This document shows positions 38,280 through 48,641 of a stretch of DNA of 64,000 nt, piece by piece; the stretch's first letter is position 1; each line of letters starts with the position of its first letter. Below the pieces are notes generated by a model. The model saw only the letters and a list, made by a program, of their open reading frames with translations. It was not told the origin of the DNA and searched no databases. The position numbers were made by a program, and so were the translations under genes. Source of the DNA: Gammaproteobacteria bacterium (GTDB lineage Bacteria; Pseudomonadota; Gammaproteobacteria; HyVt-429); NCBI GenBank assembly GCA_013152415.1, contig JAADGI010000017.1:104104-168103 (forward strand). Reading direction: 5' to 3'.

Positions 38280-39761
38280 CTACATTAAAACGATGTCGAA
38301 CTCTTCCTGGTGGTACTGGGACTCCACCTGCAAATGAATGGGGCGACCGATAAACTCCTGCAATTTCACCAAACTCTCCGATTCTTCATCGAGCAGCAAA
38401 TCGACAACCGGCTGTGACGCTACCACCTGATACTCCTTGGCACCAAACTGGCGTAATTCACGCAAGATCTCCCTGAAAATTTCATAGCATACCGTCTGCG
38501 AAGACTTCAGCACCCCACGACCCCTGCAGCTAGGGCAAGACTCACACAGGACCCGCTCAAGGCTTTCCCTGGAACGCTTACGGGTGACCTCAACCAGCCC
38601 CAAGGATGACATCGTGGTCACGGCGGTTTTGACATGATCGTGGGCCAATGCCTTTTCCAGGGCACGCATAACCTGGCGCTGGTGCTCGGCCTCCTGCATA
38701 TCAATAAAGTCAATGATGATGATGCCACCAATATTACGCAACCGAAGCTGACGGGCAATGGTCTGTGCCGCCTCAAGATTGGTTTTATACAGGGTCTCTT
38801 CCAGCTTACGACGGCCTACAAACCCACCGGTATTCACGTCCACAGTGGTCATGGCCTCAGTTTGATCAATAATCAAAAAACCACCTGATTTCAGCATGAC
38901 CTTTTTCCCTAAGGCCTTTTGTATCTCATCTTCCACCGAATGCAGATCAAAAATGGGGCGCTCACCTGGATAATATTCAATCCGGCCTTTGACCTCGGGG
39001 ATCAATTCTTCGGCAAATTTCTGGGCCCTCTGAAAGGTCTCACGTGAATCGATGCGCACCTTTTCTACTTGTCCCCCTACGAGATCGCGCATAAATCGCA
39101 TGGCCAAAGACAAATCTTCGTGGATCAGGCTTTTGGACGGTGAGCTCTTGATTTGCCCGCGAATCTTGGCCCAGGTGCGGTTTAGAAACAGGATGTCACT
39201 CTTAAATTCTTCAACACTTACCGCTTCGGCCATGGTGCGAACGATATAACCCCCCTCCACCTGGTCCCCCATTGCGCAACGCACAGCAGCCCTTAACTGC
39301 TCACGCTCCTGATCATCCTCAATTCTTTGTGAAACCCCAATGTTGTTGGAATACGGCAAGTACACCAGATTGCGCGCTGGAATGGCGATCTGGGTTGTGA
39401 GCCGGGCACCTTTCGTGCTTATGGGGTCCTTCAGGACTTGAACGACAATATCCTGGCCTTCTCGAAGAAGCTGATCAATCGGTTTTTCCTCTCCACCACT
39501 TCCATGTCCATTACCACCTTCCCCAGACTGGCCCTCCTGGATAATATCCGCCGCATGTAAAAAGGCGGTACGCTCTAAACCGGCATCGACAAAGGCGGCT
39601 TGCATGCCCGGTAATATGCGTACCACCGTTCCTTTGTACAAGTTGCCCACCAGCCCCCGGCTACTGGTGCGCTCTATATGCACCTCTTGCAAGACACCGT
39701 TCTCTACCACCGCAACCCGTGTCTCCTGCGGGCTAACATTGATAAGTATCTCTTCGCTCAT
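38280..39761 (-). CDS. rng: Ribonuclease G
   Basis: The 493-residue enzyme has an S1 domain (about 38-120), the RNase E/G catalytic domain with TVDVNTGGFVG and IIIDFIDMQ acidic residues, and the zinc-link CESCPSCRGRG. RNase G matures the 5' end of 16S rRNA and degrades some mRNAs. It starts one base after the Maf gene. Confidence 0.97.
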   Translation of the reverse strand: MSEEILINVSPQETRVAVVENGVLQEVHIERTSSRGLVGNLYKGTVVRILPGMQAAFVDAGLERTAFLHAADIIQEGQSGEGGNGHGSGGEEKPIDQLLREGQDIVVQVLKDPISTKGARLTTQIAIPARNLVYLPYSNNIGVSQRIEDDQEREQLRAAVRCAMGDQVEGGYIVRTMAEAVSVEEFKSDILFLNRTWAKIRGQIKSSPSKSLIHEDLSLAMRFMRDLVGGQVEKVRIDSRETFQRAQKFAEELIPEVKGRIEYYPGERPIFDLHSVEDEIQKALGKKVMLKSGGFLIIDQTEAMTTVDVNTGGFVGRRKLEETLYKTNLEAAQTIARQLRLRNIGGIIIIDFIDMQEAEHQRQVMRALEKALAHDHVKTAVTTMSSLGLVEVTRKRSRESLERVLCESCPSCRGRGVLKSSQTVCYEIFREILRELRQFGAKEYQVVASQPVVDLLLDEESESLVKLQEFIGRPIHLQVESQYHQEEFDIVLM

Positions 39762-39762
39762 G

Positions 39763-40344
39763 CTAGGCTATCCCAATCTTTTTAAACAACCTCGAGACCT
39801 CGAACAGAGGCAGCCCAACCACTCCGGTGTAGCTGCCCTCCAATCGGGATATAAAAGTCGCGGCACGACCCTGTATCCCGTAACCTCCAGCCTTATCTAT
39901 CGGTTCACCGCTGTCCCAATAGGCCACAATGTCCTGCTCAGACAAGTGAGCAAAACTTACCCGGCTAATGCTCAATGCCCCATAGTCCCGCCCTTCGGCA
40001 TGGATGTTCACTGCGGTCATCACCTCATGGGTGTTCCCCGACAAGCGCCTTAACATATCGAGACCATGGCTACGATCCTGGGGTTTGCCGAGAATTTCCC
40101 CATCAATCACAACGCAGGTATCCGCGCTTAATACAGGTCTCATCACCATACCCTGATGGGGTATCTGTGTTCTTGCCGCAGCAGACTTCTCCTGGGCCAC
40201 CCGGGTCACGTACTGCCTTGCAGTCTCTCCAACATCGGGGTATTCGGGCACATCGACAACGAACACCTCAAATACGACACCCATCTGGCGCAACAAATCT
40301 TGACGTCGGGGGGATCGGGATGCCAGGTAGAGTGATGGCTGCAT
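39763..40344 (-). CDS. Maf-family nucleotide pyrophosphatase
   Basis: The 193-residue protein has YLASRSPRRQDLLRQMG and VLSADTCVVIDGEILGKP with the catalytic Asp. Maf proteins hydrolyse dTTP/UTP or modified nucleotides, preventing misincorporation. It lies between rlmH and rng, as in the YhdE arrangement of E. coli relatives. Confidence 0.95.
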   Translation of the reverse strand: MQPSLYLASRSPRRQDLLRQMGVVFEVFVVDVPEYPDVGETARQYVTRVAQEKSAAARTQIPHQGMVMRPVLSADTCVVIDGEILGKPQDRSHGLDMLRRLSGNTHEVMTAVNIHAEGRDYGALSISRVSFAHLSEQDIVAYWDSGEPIDKAGGYGIQGRAATFISRLEGSYTGVVGLPLFEVSRLFKKIGIA

Positions 40345-40354
40345 AGGCTGAGGT

Positions 40355-40825
40355 TCAGGCCCGGTGATAGGGTAAATTGTTCAAAATACTCCAGGCACGA
40401 TACAGCTGCTCCGCCACCACCACCCTCACCAGGGCGTGAGGCAAAGTCAATGCCGACAACGACCAGGTCTCTTCGGCCCTGTTCAGGCATTGGCCATCAA
40501 GACCATCCGGACCACCGATCACCATCGCCACATCCTGTCCTGATCCCAACCAGGTCTTTAGTGAGTCGGCCAACTGTCGCGTGGAACGGGACTGACCCTT
40601 CACATCCAGGGCAATCATGCGATTGTGCTTTGGTAAGGCCCGCAAAATGGCATCGCCTTCAATTTTTTTAAGCTGACTGGGGTCCGCAGATTTCGTTCGT
40701 TTGGCTACAGGAATTTCCAGAAGTTCCATGCGGCACGGGTGCGGGAGGCGCCGCGCATAATCTTGATAACCCATGTCGACCCAATCTGGCATACGTGTCC
40801 CCACGGCCACTATTGTGATTCGCAC
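40355..40825 (-). CDS. rlmH: RlmH, 23S rRNA pseudouridine-1915 N3-methyltransferase
   Basis: The 156-residue SPOUT enzyme has the knot motif VIGGPDGL and the C-terminal LSALTLPHALVRVVVAEQLYRAWSI. It methylates pseudouridine 1915 of 23S rRNA in 70S ribosomes. It follows rsfS in the usual order but separated by a 300-base gap containing a palindromic repeat. Confidence 0.97.
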   Translation of the reverse strand: MRITIVAVGTRMPDWVDMGYQDYARRLPHPCRMELLEIPVAKRTKSADPSQLKKIEGDAILRALPKHNRMIALDVKGQSRSTRQLADSLKTWLGSGQDVAMVIGGPDGLDGQCLNRAEETWSLSALTLPHALVRVVVAEQLYRAWSILNNLPYHRA

Positions 40826-40989
40826 CGGCTAGGCCCCAACGAATCGTGGTATGAGCGTTTCTATTAAAACCCTCTCTCTACGGGCTGGTCCTGGCAAACA
40901 CTTGACTCCGTGCATCTCGTAAGTGTTTGATTTCACGAATATCCGCAACCGGGTATTTCTCGCAAGACCATTGGCCCAATAACGGCCCC

Positions 40990-41074
40990 TCTCGCCAAGG
41001 CGCCAAGATCGCCAAGAAAAACCTATTGTGTCTTTACCCATTCTTTTCTTTGTGTTCTTGGCGCCTTGGCGAGA
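40990..41074. repeat. 85-bp palindromic intergenic repeat, CTCGCCAAGG type
   Basis: A perfect 19-base inverted repeat (40990-41008 and 41056-41074; left arm TCTCGCCAAGGCGCCAAGA) encloses an A+T-rich centre. The outermost TCTCGCCAAG is shared with the element at 26992. It separates rsfS from rlmH, genes that are usually adjacent; the remaining sequence of 40826-41122 holds nothing I can support. Confidence 0.9.
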
Positions 41075-41122
41075 ATCCATTAAAAGACCAGCCCTACGGG
41101 AAGGTTAGAAATGCCCACAGTT

Positions 41123-41485
41123 TTATTCTGAGTCCTGACGCTGTGCCTCCACCATCGAGACCAGGTCCTGACCCCATAACTTTTCAAGGTCATAGAAAGA
41201 ACGGGTTGTCGGTAACATCACATGCACTATCAGGTCACCAAAATCGACAAGCACCCATTCGCCTTCTTGCTCACCCTCCGTTCCCAACGGCCGATGGCCG
41301 TGCTCTTTCATGGCATCGATAGTTTTATCGGCCATGGCCTTCACGTGCCGACTGGAGGTACCGGTAGCGATAATCATAAAATCGGCAATGTCCGTCAGCC
41401 GGTGGACATCTAAAACCTGTATATCCTGCGCCTTTAAGTCCTCAAGCGCGGTGACCGCAATACTTCGCATTTCTTCAGATTCCAT
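41123..41485 (-). CDS. rsfS: RsfS, ribosomal silencing factor
   Basis: I favour the ATG at 41485 (MESEEMRSIAV), with GGGGAG about 12 bases upstream, giving 120 residues close to family length; the open frame to 41521 would overlap nadD. Motifs DFMIIATGTSSRHVKAM and VDFGDLIVHVM are typical. RsfS binds ribosomal protein L14 and blocks subunit joining when nutrients are scarce. Confidence 0.95.
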   Translation of the reverse strand: MESEEMRSIAVTALEDLKAQDIQVLDVHRLTDIADFMIIATGTSSRHVKAMADKTIDAMKEHGHRPLGTEGEQEGEWVLVDFGDLIVHVMLPTTRSFYDLEKLWGQDLVSMVEAQRQDSE

Positions 41486-41507
41486 AATGCCTGTCATCTC
41501 CCCGTAT

Positions 41508-42128
41508 TCATGGCTTGGCATACAATTGATGTTGTTGGATATAGTGAAGTACCGTTGCCGGTAACATCGTCTCTACATCTGTTTGCTTGGCCAGTCGATT
41601 CCGCACATGGGTAGCGGAAATATCCACCGGCGTCACTTCTTGCACATAGCATTGCCCCGAACTGGCTCCTAGAAACTCACTTCGCTGTCGACAATGGATC
41701 TGCTGGGCCCAAGCCGGTAGCGCCACTTGGGCTCCAGGTCGCCGCATCACAGCGATATTGGCCAGGCCCAGTACATCTTGCCAACAATACCAGGTAGGCA
41801 GATTCACAAAGGCATCCATCCCCATGATGAGACAAAACGTGCTTGTGGGGTACTCACCACGCAGATCCTTCAGGGTATCCACCGTATAGGATACCTCTGG
41901 CCGCTGCAGTTCCCTGTCGTCAACGACAAATCCGGCATAACCCACGACGGCCAAGCGCACCATTTCCAGACGATGGGCGGCACTGGCCACCGTGGGTTGG
42001 CGGTGGGGGGGTAACGCGCAGGGGATAAACCGAACGACATCCAAACCCAAGGCCTGCTGGAGCTCGACAACGGGCCGCAGGTGTCCAAAATGAATGGGGT
42101 CAAAACTGCCACCAAAAAGACCAATCAC
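41508..42128 (-). CDS. nadD: NadD, nicotinate-mononucleotide adenylyltransferase
   Basis: The 206-residue enzyme has the nucleotidyltransferase motif GGSFDPIHFGHL (5-16) and the C-terminal ISATHVRNRL. It makes deamido-NAD. It lies between proA and rsfS, the conserved order. Confidence 0.97.
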   Translation of the reverse strand: MIGLFGGSFDPIHFGHLRPVVELQQALGLDVVRFIPCALPPHRQPTVASAAHRLEMVRLAVVGYAGFVVDDRELQRPEVSYTVDTLKDLRGEYPTSTFCLIMGMDAFVNLPTWYCWQDVLGLANIAVMRRPGAQVALPAWAQQIHCRQRSEFLGASSGQCYVQEVTPVDISATHVRNRLAKQTDVETMLPATVLHYIQQHQLYAKP

Positions 42129-42213
42129 GAAAATGGATTACGCCATCTTCCATGGCGGCTCATAACCACCCGGCACACCAACCTCTGGCTCAATAAGAGA
42201 CGTGCACCGATAG

Positions 42214-43497
42214 CTATTGACGAATATGGCCGTCACCCAAAACGATATACTTTTGATTGGTCAGGCCCTCAAGGCCCACCGGGCCACGCACATGCAGGCG
42301 ATCGGTGCTGATCCCAATCTCCGCGCCCAGGCCATATTCAAAGCCATCGGCAAAACGCGTCGAGGCATTGACCATGACAGAACTGGAGTCCACTTCCCGT
42401 AGAAAACGGTTGGCCCTGTTTAAGTCAGTCGTCACAATGGTATCCGTGTGACCCGACCCGTGCTGACTAATATGGGCAATGGCCTCATCAATATGATCGA
42501 CTATCTTAATAGACAGGATAGGTGCCAGATACTCCGTGTCCCAATCTTCCTGGGTGGCAAGTTTAACCTTCGGAAGATGCTTTTGGGTACGTTCACAGCC
42601 GCGCAACTCCACGCCTTCGGCCTGGTACAGTTTCTCTAAACGGGCCAATACCGACCCGGCTTCAGATGCCGCAACCAGCAAGGTTTCCATGGTATTACAG
42701 GTGCCATAGCGCTGGGTCTTGGCATTCAATGCGATGGCTATGGCCTTTTGGGTGTCGGCACCATCATCAATATAAACGTGACATATACCATGCAAATGCT
42801 TGATTACCGGCACTGTAGCATCACGGCTGACGCGCTCGATGAGGCCCTTGCCGCCACGAGGAATAATCACGTCCACACTGTCGTTCATGGTAATTAGGGC
42901 GCCCACTGCGGCACGATCGGTGGTGGCAATGACCTGTACTGCGTCGGCACACAGGCCTGCCGCTGCGAGGCCCTGATGCACACAATCGGCGATCATTTGA
43001 TTGGAATGATAGGCCTCTGAGCCCCCCCTCAAGATAGCCACATTACCGGCCTTGAGACACAATCCGGCCGCGTCGGCAGTCACATTAGGGCGTGACTCAT
43101 AAATGATACCGATGACGCCCAGGGGTACGCGCATCTTGCCCACCTGAATACCAGAGGGGCGATAGTGAAGATCGGTGATCTCACCCACCGGGTCCGGCAA
43201 CTCTGCAATCTGGCGCAGGCCTTCGGCCATAGCGGTGATACGGGCCGTATTGAGCTCCAGGCGATCCAGCAAGGCACTATCGAGACTCTGTTTTTGGGCG
43301 GCCTCCATATCCCTGGTATTGGCCTCCAGCAAGGCCTGAGCAGAGGCCTCAATGGCCTTAGCAGTGGCAGCCAAGGCCTGATTCTTTTCCCCACTCGTCG
43401 CCCTGGCCAGCTCGCCGGCAGCAGTACGGGCACGACACCCCACCTCGGCCATCAACTGGCCGATATCGGAATCAGAGATTGTCTGTGTCAGTGCCAT
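42214..43497 (-). CDS. proA: ProA, gamma-glutamyl phosphate reductase
   Basis: The 427-residue protein has the aldehyde-dehydrogenase fold with the catalytic Cys in [14 protein letters not shown] and a C-terminal [23 protein letters not shown] end. It performs the second step of proline synthesis. It follows holA after 41 bases; proB is not in the window. Confidence 0.97.
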   Translation of the reverse strand: MALTQTISDSDIGQLMAEVGCRARTAAGELARATSGEKNQALAATAKAIEASAQALLEANTRDMEAAQKQSLDSALLDRLELNTARITAMAEGLRQIAELPDPVGEITDLHYRPSGIQVGKMRVPLGVIGIIYESRPNVTADAAGLCLKAGNVAILRGGSEAYHSNQMIADCVHQGLAAAGLCADAVQVIATTDRAAVGALITMNDSVDVIIPRGGKGLIERVSRDATVPVIKHLHGICHVYIDDGADTQKAIAIALNAKTQRYGTCNTMETLLVAASEAGSVLARLEKLYQAEGVELRGCERTQKHLPKVKLATQEDWDTEYLAPILSIKIVDHIDEAIAHISQHGSGHTDTIVTTDLNRANRFLREVDSSSVMVNASTRFADGFEYGLGAEIGISTDRLHVRGPVGLEGLTNQKYIVLGDGHIRQ

Positions 43498-43538
43498 AAC
43501 GTATACCGCTGATTATAACCACCTTAGGCCCCCTCCAC

Positions 43539-44552
43539 CTAGAGCGGTTTGAGGCCACATAGCCGCAAACTAAGCCGTTCCAGCTCAAGCCAAATATCTC
43601 CACCCCGCCGCCCCTTGAGCACCCGATCCAGCCTGGCCAGCCATTGAATCATACCCAACCATGCCGAGGCCGATAACCGGGACAGAGCGGCACCGACCTT
43701 AGGGGCACGCTGGGACCACACTCGATGGGTCTTAAAGACCTGGGCACGTGGGCGACCGGTAGCGATCTCGTGGGCAATGGCCTGTAAAATATGCACTTCC
43801 CGGCGCAAGGCCCAAAGCGCAAGGGCAGGCTCAGTGCCTCCGGCACGCAGGCTATGGAGTACCCGCAGGGCCTTGTCGGCTTGCCCCAACAAACAGGCAT
43901 CGACCAAGGCATAAACATCGAAACGCGCATTATCGGCAATGCTTCGGCGGGTGGTCTCTAAATCGATGGTCCGACTCGGACACAATAGGTCCAGCTTGTC
44001 GATCTCCTGGGCAAGCCCCAACAAGTTACCACTAAGATAATAGGCCAACTCATCGACCACACCAGTTTGTGCGGTCAGTCCTCGTAGTTTAAGCCGTCGA
44101 CCAATCCAGTCTGGAATCTGATCCTCACCAACAGGCCAGCAGGGAATATTCACACCGACCCCGTCTAAGGCCTTAAACCAGCGGCTTTGCCTGGCGGCCT
44201 TATCCAATCGCCCACAAACAACCAGCAACAAGGTGTCTTCGGGAGGGTGTTCGGCCCATTGCACCAACGCACCAGCACCCGCATCACCGGGTCGACCCGT
44301 AGGGATACGCAGTTCCACGACGCGCCTTTGACTAAACAAGGAACCGGTATGGCAATCTTGAATCAAATGCCCCCAGTCAAACCCGGTTTCCACCGTGTAC
44401 ACCCGTCGTTCATCAAAGCCCTGTGTACAGGCACGGTGGTGGATGAGGTCTACAGACTCCTCCACCAACAGGGTTTCATCACCAAAGATAAGATAGACGG
44501 GTGCCAGTGTGTCTCTAATGTGTGCACCAATTTGCTGCGGACTGACTACCAT
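43539..44552 (-). CDS. holA: HolA, DNA polymerase III delta subunit
   Basis: The 337-residue protein has the AAA+-like clamp-loader fold, beginning VYLIFGDETLLVEE, the usual delta-subunit signature. Delta opens the sliding clamp. It follows lptE, as in E. coli. Confidence 0.95.
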   Translation of the reverse strand: MVVSPQQIGAHIRDTLAPVYLIFGDETLLVEESVDLIHHRACTQGFDERRVYTVETGFDWGHLIQDCHTGSLFSQRRVVELRIPTGRPGDAGAGALVQWAEHPPEDTLLLVVCGRLDKAARQSRWFKALDGVGVNIPCWPVGEDQIPDWIGRRLKLRGLTAQTGVVDELAYYLSGNLLGLAQEIDKLDLLCPSRTIDLETTRRSIADNARFDVYALVDACLLGQADKALRVLHSLRAGGTEPALALWALRREVHILQAIAHEIATGRPRAQVFKTHRVWSQRAPKVGAALSRLSASAWLGMIQWLARLDRVLKGRRGGDIWLELERLSLRLCGLKPL

Positions 44553-44630
44553 GAGAAAGTGGTCTGAACCAAACGCCAGCCGGTCACTTCAATCATCTAC
44601 AGGTGGCACCCACAGACAGGCAATGGGAAA

Positions 44631-45122
44631 TTATCCTGAAATGGCAGCGAGCTGACGAATAATCTGCAGGGCCACATCGACTTCCATATTTTCCCGTAAA
44701 TAGGTTTCCTCGCTTTCCTTGGCCAGCACTTGAGTACTATCAAAATTGTAATCACGTTGTTTTTGAATACGTTGATCGGCGAGTAACTTCTTGCCACTCT
44801 TATCCACCACCTCGAAATTGACTTCAAGATTCAAAATGTATCCAGTAACATAACCCCGGGTGTCGACGGTGCGTATAGTCCGACGATAGTTCACTGCAGT
44901 AATACGAACCACGGTGACGGCGCCACCAGAAGATTCTGCTGGATTATTTCCCGAGTTGCGTAGCTGTTCCTCCAGGGTATTGGCCAAAGACGCATCGGAA
45001 CTCTTCACATAAACCGGCGCTACCTTGTTTGATAATTGCACCTTGCCGCGAAGATGAAATCCGCAACTCTGAACGGCCATTAGGGCTAAACTTATAGTGA
45101 TTATTGTCAGTGCGCGTCTCAT
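44631..45122 (-). CDS. lptE: LptE, lipopolysaccharide-assembly lipoprotein
   Basis: The start is taken at ATG 45122 (MRRALTIITISLALMA), which begins the lipoprotein signal ending AVQSC (Cys20); the longer frame to 45179 has no signal ahead. The 163-residue product has the GFHLRG start of mature LptE. It plugs the LptD channel for LPS export. leuS-lptE-holA is the usual order. Confidence 0.95.
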   Translation of the reverse strand: MRRALTIITISLALMAVQSCGFHLRGKVQLSNKVAPVYVKSSDASLANTLEEQLRNSGNNPAESSGGAVTVVRITAVNYRRTIRTVDTRGYVTGYILNLEVNFEVVDKSGKKLLADQRIQKQRDYNFDSTQVLAKESEETYLRENMEVDVALQIIRQLAAISG

Positions 45123-45292
45123 TGGTGCCACTCCAGAGTCATCTTTGAAAGACGCCATTATAAACATTAAGGGCGTCACGAATAAATTACTATTATCGGG
45201 CTTTGCCCCCTTTCAGGTCATCCACCCAAGCGATCTGGCTAAGTATTTGATACTAAGGGGAGTTCCATGCATCACGGTAATGGGCCACAAGA

Positions 45293-47794
45293 CTAAGCCG
45301 CGACAATACTGACCAGGCGTCCGGGTACCACAATCACCTTTTTGACCGTCAACCCCTGCAAATGACGTTTGGCGCCCTCGTCCGCCAGCGCCAAGGTCTC
45401 GACCTGAGACTTATCGGCAGTTGTCGGCACCTTGATTCGGCCACGCACCTTGCCATTGACCTGGATCACAAGTTCGGCGCTATCGACCACCAGCGCCTCA
45501 GCGGCAAGCTGGGGCCAGGGGGCATTAAGCATGGCTGCACCATAACCCAGCACCTCCCATAGGACGTGAGTCAAGTGGGGTGTAATAGGCGCCAGCATAC
45601 GCAGCAAGATGCTCATCCCTTCTGCCACCACGGCCTTATCCATGTCGGAGTCGGTTGCCGGGTATCTTTGCAATACCGTGAGCATTTTCATGGCTGCCGA
45701 TACCACCGTATTGAATTGTTGCCTGGAATAGTCAAAATCCGCCTGTTTGAATATCTGGTAGACCTGGCGTCGTCCACTGGCCTGGGTCTCATTGACCTGG
45801 GTCCAGTCAGTCGCGCCTTCAGCGCGGGCATTAAAGACCTGTAACCACTCCCGCTGTTGATAGGCGAAGGCCCATAGCTTCTTCAAGAACCGATAGGCCC
45901 CTTCCACCCCCGAATCAGACCACTCCAACGATTGATCGGGCGGTGCGGCAAAGACAATAAAAAGTCTTGCGGTATCGGCGCCATATTGGTCCACCAGGGC
46001 CTGGGGATCCACCGTATTGCCCTTGGACTTGGACATCTTGGCGCCGTCCTTGAGGACCATGCCCTGGGTCAGAAGCTTGGTGAAGGGCTCATTATTGACC
46101 ACAAGGCCCTCATCACGGAGCAACTTGTTGTAGAACCGGGCATACAACAAATGCAGGATGGCATGTTCGACCCCCCCCACATATTGGTCCACCGGTAACC
46201 AATATTGGGCTCGTGCATCCAGCATAGCCTCGTCGTTATCCGGGCAACTGTATCTGGCGAAATACCACGACGATTCCATGAAGGTATCGAAGGTGTCGGT
46301 CTCCCGTTCGGCATCACCACCACACTTAGGGCAGGCCACCGATCGAAATGTGTCTAATTGTTTGAGGGGAGACTGCGCCCCATCAAGACTGACATCATCT
46401 GGCAGGCGTACCGGCAGATCCTCATCCGCCACCGGCACAGTGCCACAGGTCTTGCAATAGATCATGGGGATCGGAGCACCCCAATAACGTTGCCGGGATA
46501 CACCCCAGTCACGCAACCGGTAATTGACTTGCCTGCCACCCAAGCCCATTGAGTGCAGCTTGTCCGCCACCGCAGAAAAGGCCTGCCCGGAAGTCAAATC
46601 ACTAAATGGCCCTGAGTCCACCAACACCCCCTTGTCAGTGTAGGCAGATTCATCCACCAGATGGGCCTGGGCAGGGGTGTCCGTTGGTACCACCACCACC
46701 TTAATAGCAAGGGCATACTTATGGGCAAATTCCCAGTCCCGTTGGTCATGGGCGGGCACCGCCATGACCGCGCCTTCGCCATAGGCCATGAGCACAAAAT
46801 TGGCCACCCACAGGGGAAGGGGCTCACCAGTGACGGGATGTCGCACCTTGAGTCCGGTGTTGACCCCGCGCTTTTCCATGGCCTCCATGGCCGCTTCGGA
46901 GGTTTCCATGGTCTTGCATTCGTCAATAAAGGCGGCGATTTGTCCATCGGTTTGTGCCGCCTTTTGGGCCAAGGGATGCTGCGGTGCCACCGCCACGTAA
47001 GTCACACCCATCAGGGTGTCGGGGCGGGTGGTGAAGACCTTCAGCACCCCGTCACCGCCATCCAGAGGAAAGTGGACCTCGACGCCTTCAGAACGGCCAA
47101 TCCAGTTGCGTTGCATGGTAACAACCTTCTCCGGCCAGCCCTCCAAGGTGTCCAGATCGGCCAACAAGGGTTCGATGTAATCGGTGATCTTCATAAACCA
47201 CTGCGGAATGTCCTTTCTTTCCACCGGCGTATCACATCGCCAACAGCACCCTTCTATAACTTGCTCGTTGGCCAACACGGTCATGTCATTGGGACACCAA
47301 TTTACTGGCGCAGTCTTTTTATAAACCAGGCCCTTCTCGTATAGCCGGATAAACAACCACTGCTCCCATCGATAATAATCCGGGTCGCAGGTGGCCAATT
47401 CCCGATCCCAATCGTAGGCAAATCCCAGCCGCTTTAGCTGGCACCGCATGTAGTCAATATTCTCCCGGGTCCATTTGGCCGGTGGCACCTTGTTCTTAAT
47501 CGCAGCATTTTCAGCGGGCAAGCCAAAGGCATCCCAGCCCATAGGTTGAAGTACATTCTTGCCCAACATGCGCTGCTGTCGTGCAATGACATCACCCAAG
47601 GTGTAATTACGGACATGCCCCATGTGCAGCTGTCCCGATGGGTAGGGAAACATTGACAGGCAATAATACTTCTCACGATCAGGATCTTCGCTGACACGAA
47701 ACATGCCTTCGCTCTCCCAAGTTTCCTGGGTCGCTATTTCTATGGCTTGGGGGTTGTATTGAGAATCCATTGACATCGATAGTTTTGAGAACAC
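45293..47794 (-). CDS. leuS: Leucyl-tRNA synthetase
   Basis: The 833-residue class I enzyme has HMGH in [22 protein letters not shown] in [11 protein letters not shown], an editing domain in between and a C-terminal tail. The start is GTG 47794, since GGAGGG lies six bases ahead; internal ATG codons (MSMDSQYNP) have no such site. It heads the long minus-strand series ending at pmbA. Confidence 0.97.
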   Translation of the reverse strand: MFSKLSMSMDSQYNPQAIEIATQETWESEGMFRVSEDPDREKYYCLSMFPYPSGQLHMGHVRNYTLGDVIARQQRMLGKNVLQPMGWDAFGLPAENAAIKNKVPPAKWTRENIDYMRCQLKRLGFAYDWDRELATCDPDYYRWEQWLFIRLYEKGLVYKKTAPVNWCPNDMTVLANEQVIEGCCWRCDTPVERKDIPQWFMKITDYIEPLLADLDTLEGWPEKVVTMQRNWIGRSEGVEVHFPLDGGDGVLKVFTTRPDTLMGVTYVAVAPQHPLAQKAAQTDGQIAAFIDECKTMETSEAAMEAMEKRGVNTGLKVRHPVTGEPLPLWVANFVLMAYGEGAVMAVPAHDQRDWEFAHKYALAIKVVVVPTDTPAQAHLVDESAYTDKGVLVDSGPFSDLTSGQAFSAVADKLHSMGLGGRQVNYRLRDWGVSRQRYWGAPIPMIYCKTCGTVPVADEDLPVRLPDDVSLDGAQSPLKQLDTFRSVACPKCGGDAERETDTFDTFMESSWYFARYSCPDNDEAMLDARAQYWLPVDQYVGGVEHAILHLLYARFYNKLLRDEGLVVNNEPFTKLLTQGMVLKDGAKMSKSKGNTVDPQALVDQYGADTARLFIVFAAPPDQSLEWSDSGVEGAYRFLKKLWAFAYQQREWLQVFNARAEGATDWTQVNETQASGRRQVYQIFKQADFDYSRQQFNTVVSAAMKMLTVLQRYPATDSDMDKAVVAEGMSILLRMLAPITPHLTHVLWEVLGYGAAMLNAPWPQLAAEALVVDSAELVIQVNGKVRGRIKVPTTADKSQVETLALADEGAKRHLQGLTVKKVIVVPGRLVSIVAA

Positions 47795-47848
47795 GGGACG
47801 CCCTCCACATCACGGAAGGGTATGGCAAACTGGAACAATTAATATATT

Positions 47849-48220
47849 TTATTCAGAGAAAAAAACTTGTAGCAACTTTGCCACCATTACCGGCACAATA
47901 ACAGTGTGTCTATTTTTATTTTTCATAAGCCGTAGATTCATCGATACATCAACCGATGGGTTTTCTGTGAGATTAAATATAATATCAACCTTATCGCCAA
48001 GGTCCACCAAATCCAGGGCGTCTTCAAATACAGGAATATTGCTCTGCGCAAAACCCAGGGCAATGGGTGAGTCCAGATGACGATCCGCTACTGCTACAAT
48101 CTTGACCGGTGCATTTTTAATCTGCGTTTGCTCAAGCAACATTTCGGCAAATAACTCACCAATTTCACCAAGCCCCACCAATGCTACCCTAATATCACCA
48201 TTTACTATGTCATTAGCCAT
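47849..48220 (-). CDS. Stand-alone small Rossmann-fold NAD(P)-binding protein
   Basis: The 123-residue protein has VALVGLGEIGELFAEMLLEQ with GxGxxG at residues 16-21, followed by IVAVADRHLDSP and VDIIFNLTENPSVD, i.e. the strand order of a dehydrogenase N-terminal domain. The catalytic or substrate domain of homoserine dehydrogenase or GFO/IDH proteins is absent; the frame ends in VPVMVAKLLQVFFSE. It could be a redox or NAD sensor. It is first downstream of DUF4389 and the 185-residue gene, on the same strand. Function unknown. Confidence 0.75.
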   Translation of the reverse strand: MANDIVNGDIRVALVGLGEIGELFAEMLLEQTQIKNAPVKIVAVADRHLDSPIALGFAQSNIPVFEDALDLVDLGDKVDIIFNLTENPSVDVSMNLRLMKNKNRHTVIVPVMVAKLLQVFFSE

Positions 48221-48277
48221 CGGGGTCTATACCTCTTCGTGTTATAAGCTCAGGTTCGTTGGCCGTGGCGATGTTGA

Positions 48278-48631
48278 TCAGTCGCTATCATCTGCGCCCC
48301 CGGTTGGCTGAACAGTCACCTCCAGGGCCACACGTCCACTGGGCCACTCGGAAAAAGGGAAAGGGGCCTCATCAGAATTATAAGTGAGGTACTGCAATAT
48401 CTGATAGGCATACATCCCCAATTGCGCACCAAAGTCCATCGCCCGCTGGTTCCGTGAGCCGGTAAACAGCGTCATAATCACCTGAAACAACACCACCGCC
48501 GCGATCAAGATCTCAACCACGTTAAACACCACAACATAAAAAACCATATACACAAGCCGCAGCCACGTGGCTGAGTTGAGCAGGTTATCTTTGACTTCAT
48601 CACTCACTACTTTTTCATTTTCCATATTCAT
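48278..48631 (-). CDS. DUF4389 membrane protein
   Basis: The 117-residue protein has two membrane helices, LRLVYMVFYVVVFNVVEILI and AAVVLFQVIMTLFTG, then NQRAMDFGAQLGMYAYQILQYLTYNSD and PFPFSEWP, the DUF4389 pattern. Function unknown. It lies 10 bases after the 185-residue gene and 57 before the Rossmann gene. Confidence 0.88.
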   Translation of the reverse strand: MNMENEKVVSDEVKDNLLNSATWLRLVYMVFYVVVFNVVEILIAAVVLFQVIMTLFTGSRNQRAMDFGAQLGMYAYQILQYLTYNSDEAPFPFSEWPSGRVALEVTVQPTGGADDSD

Positions 48632-48641
48632 ATCCTAACAA

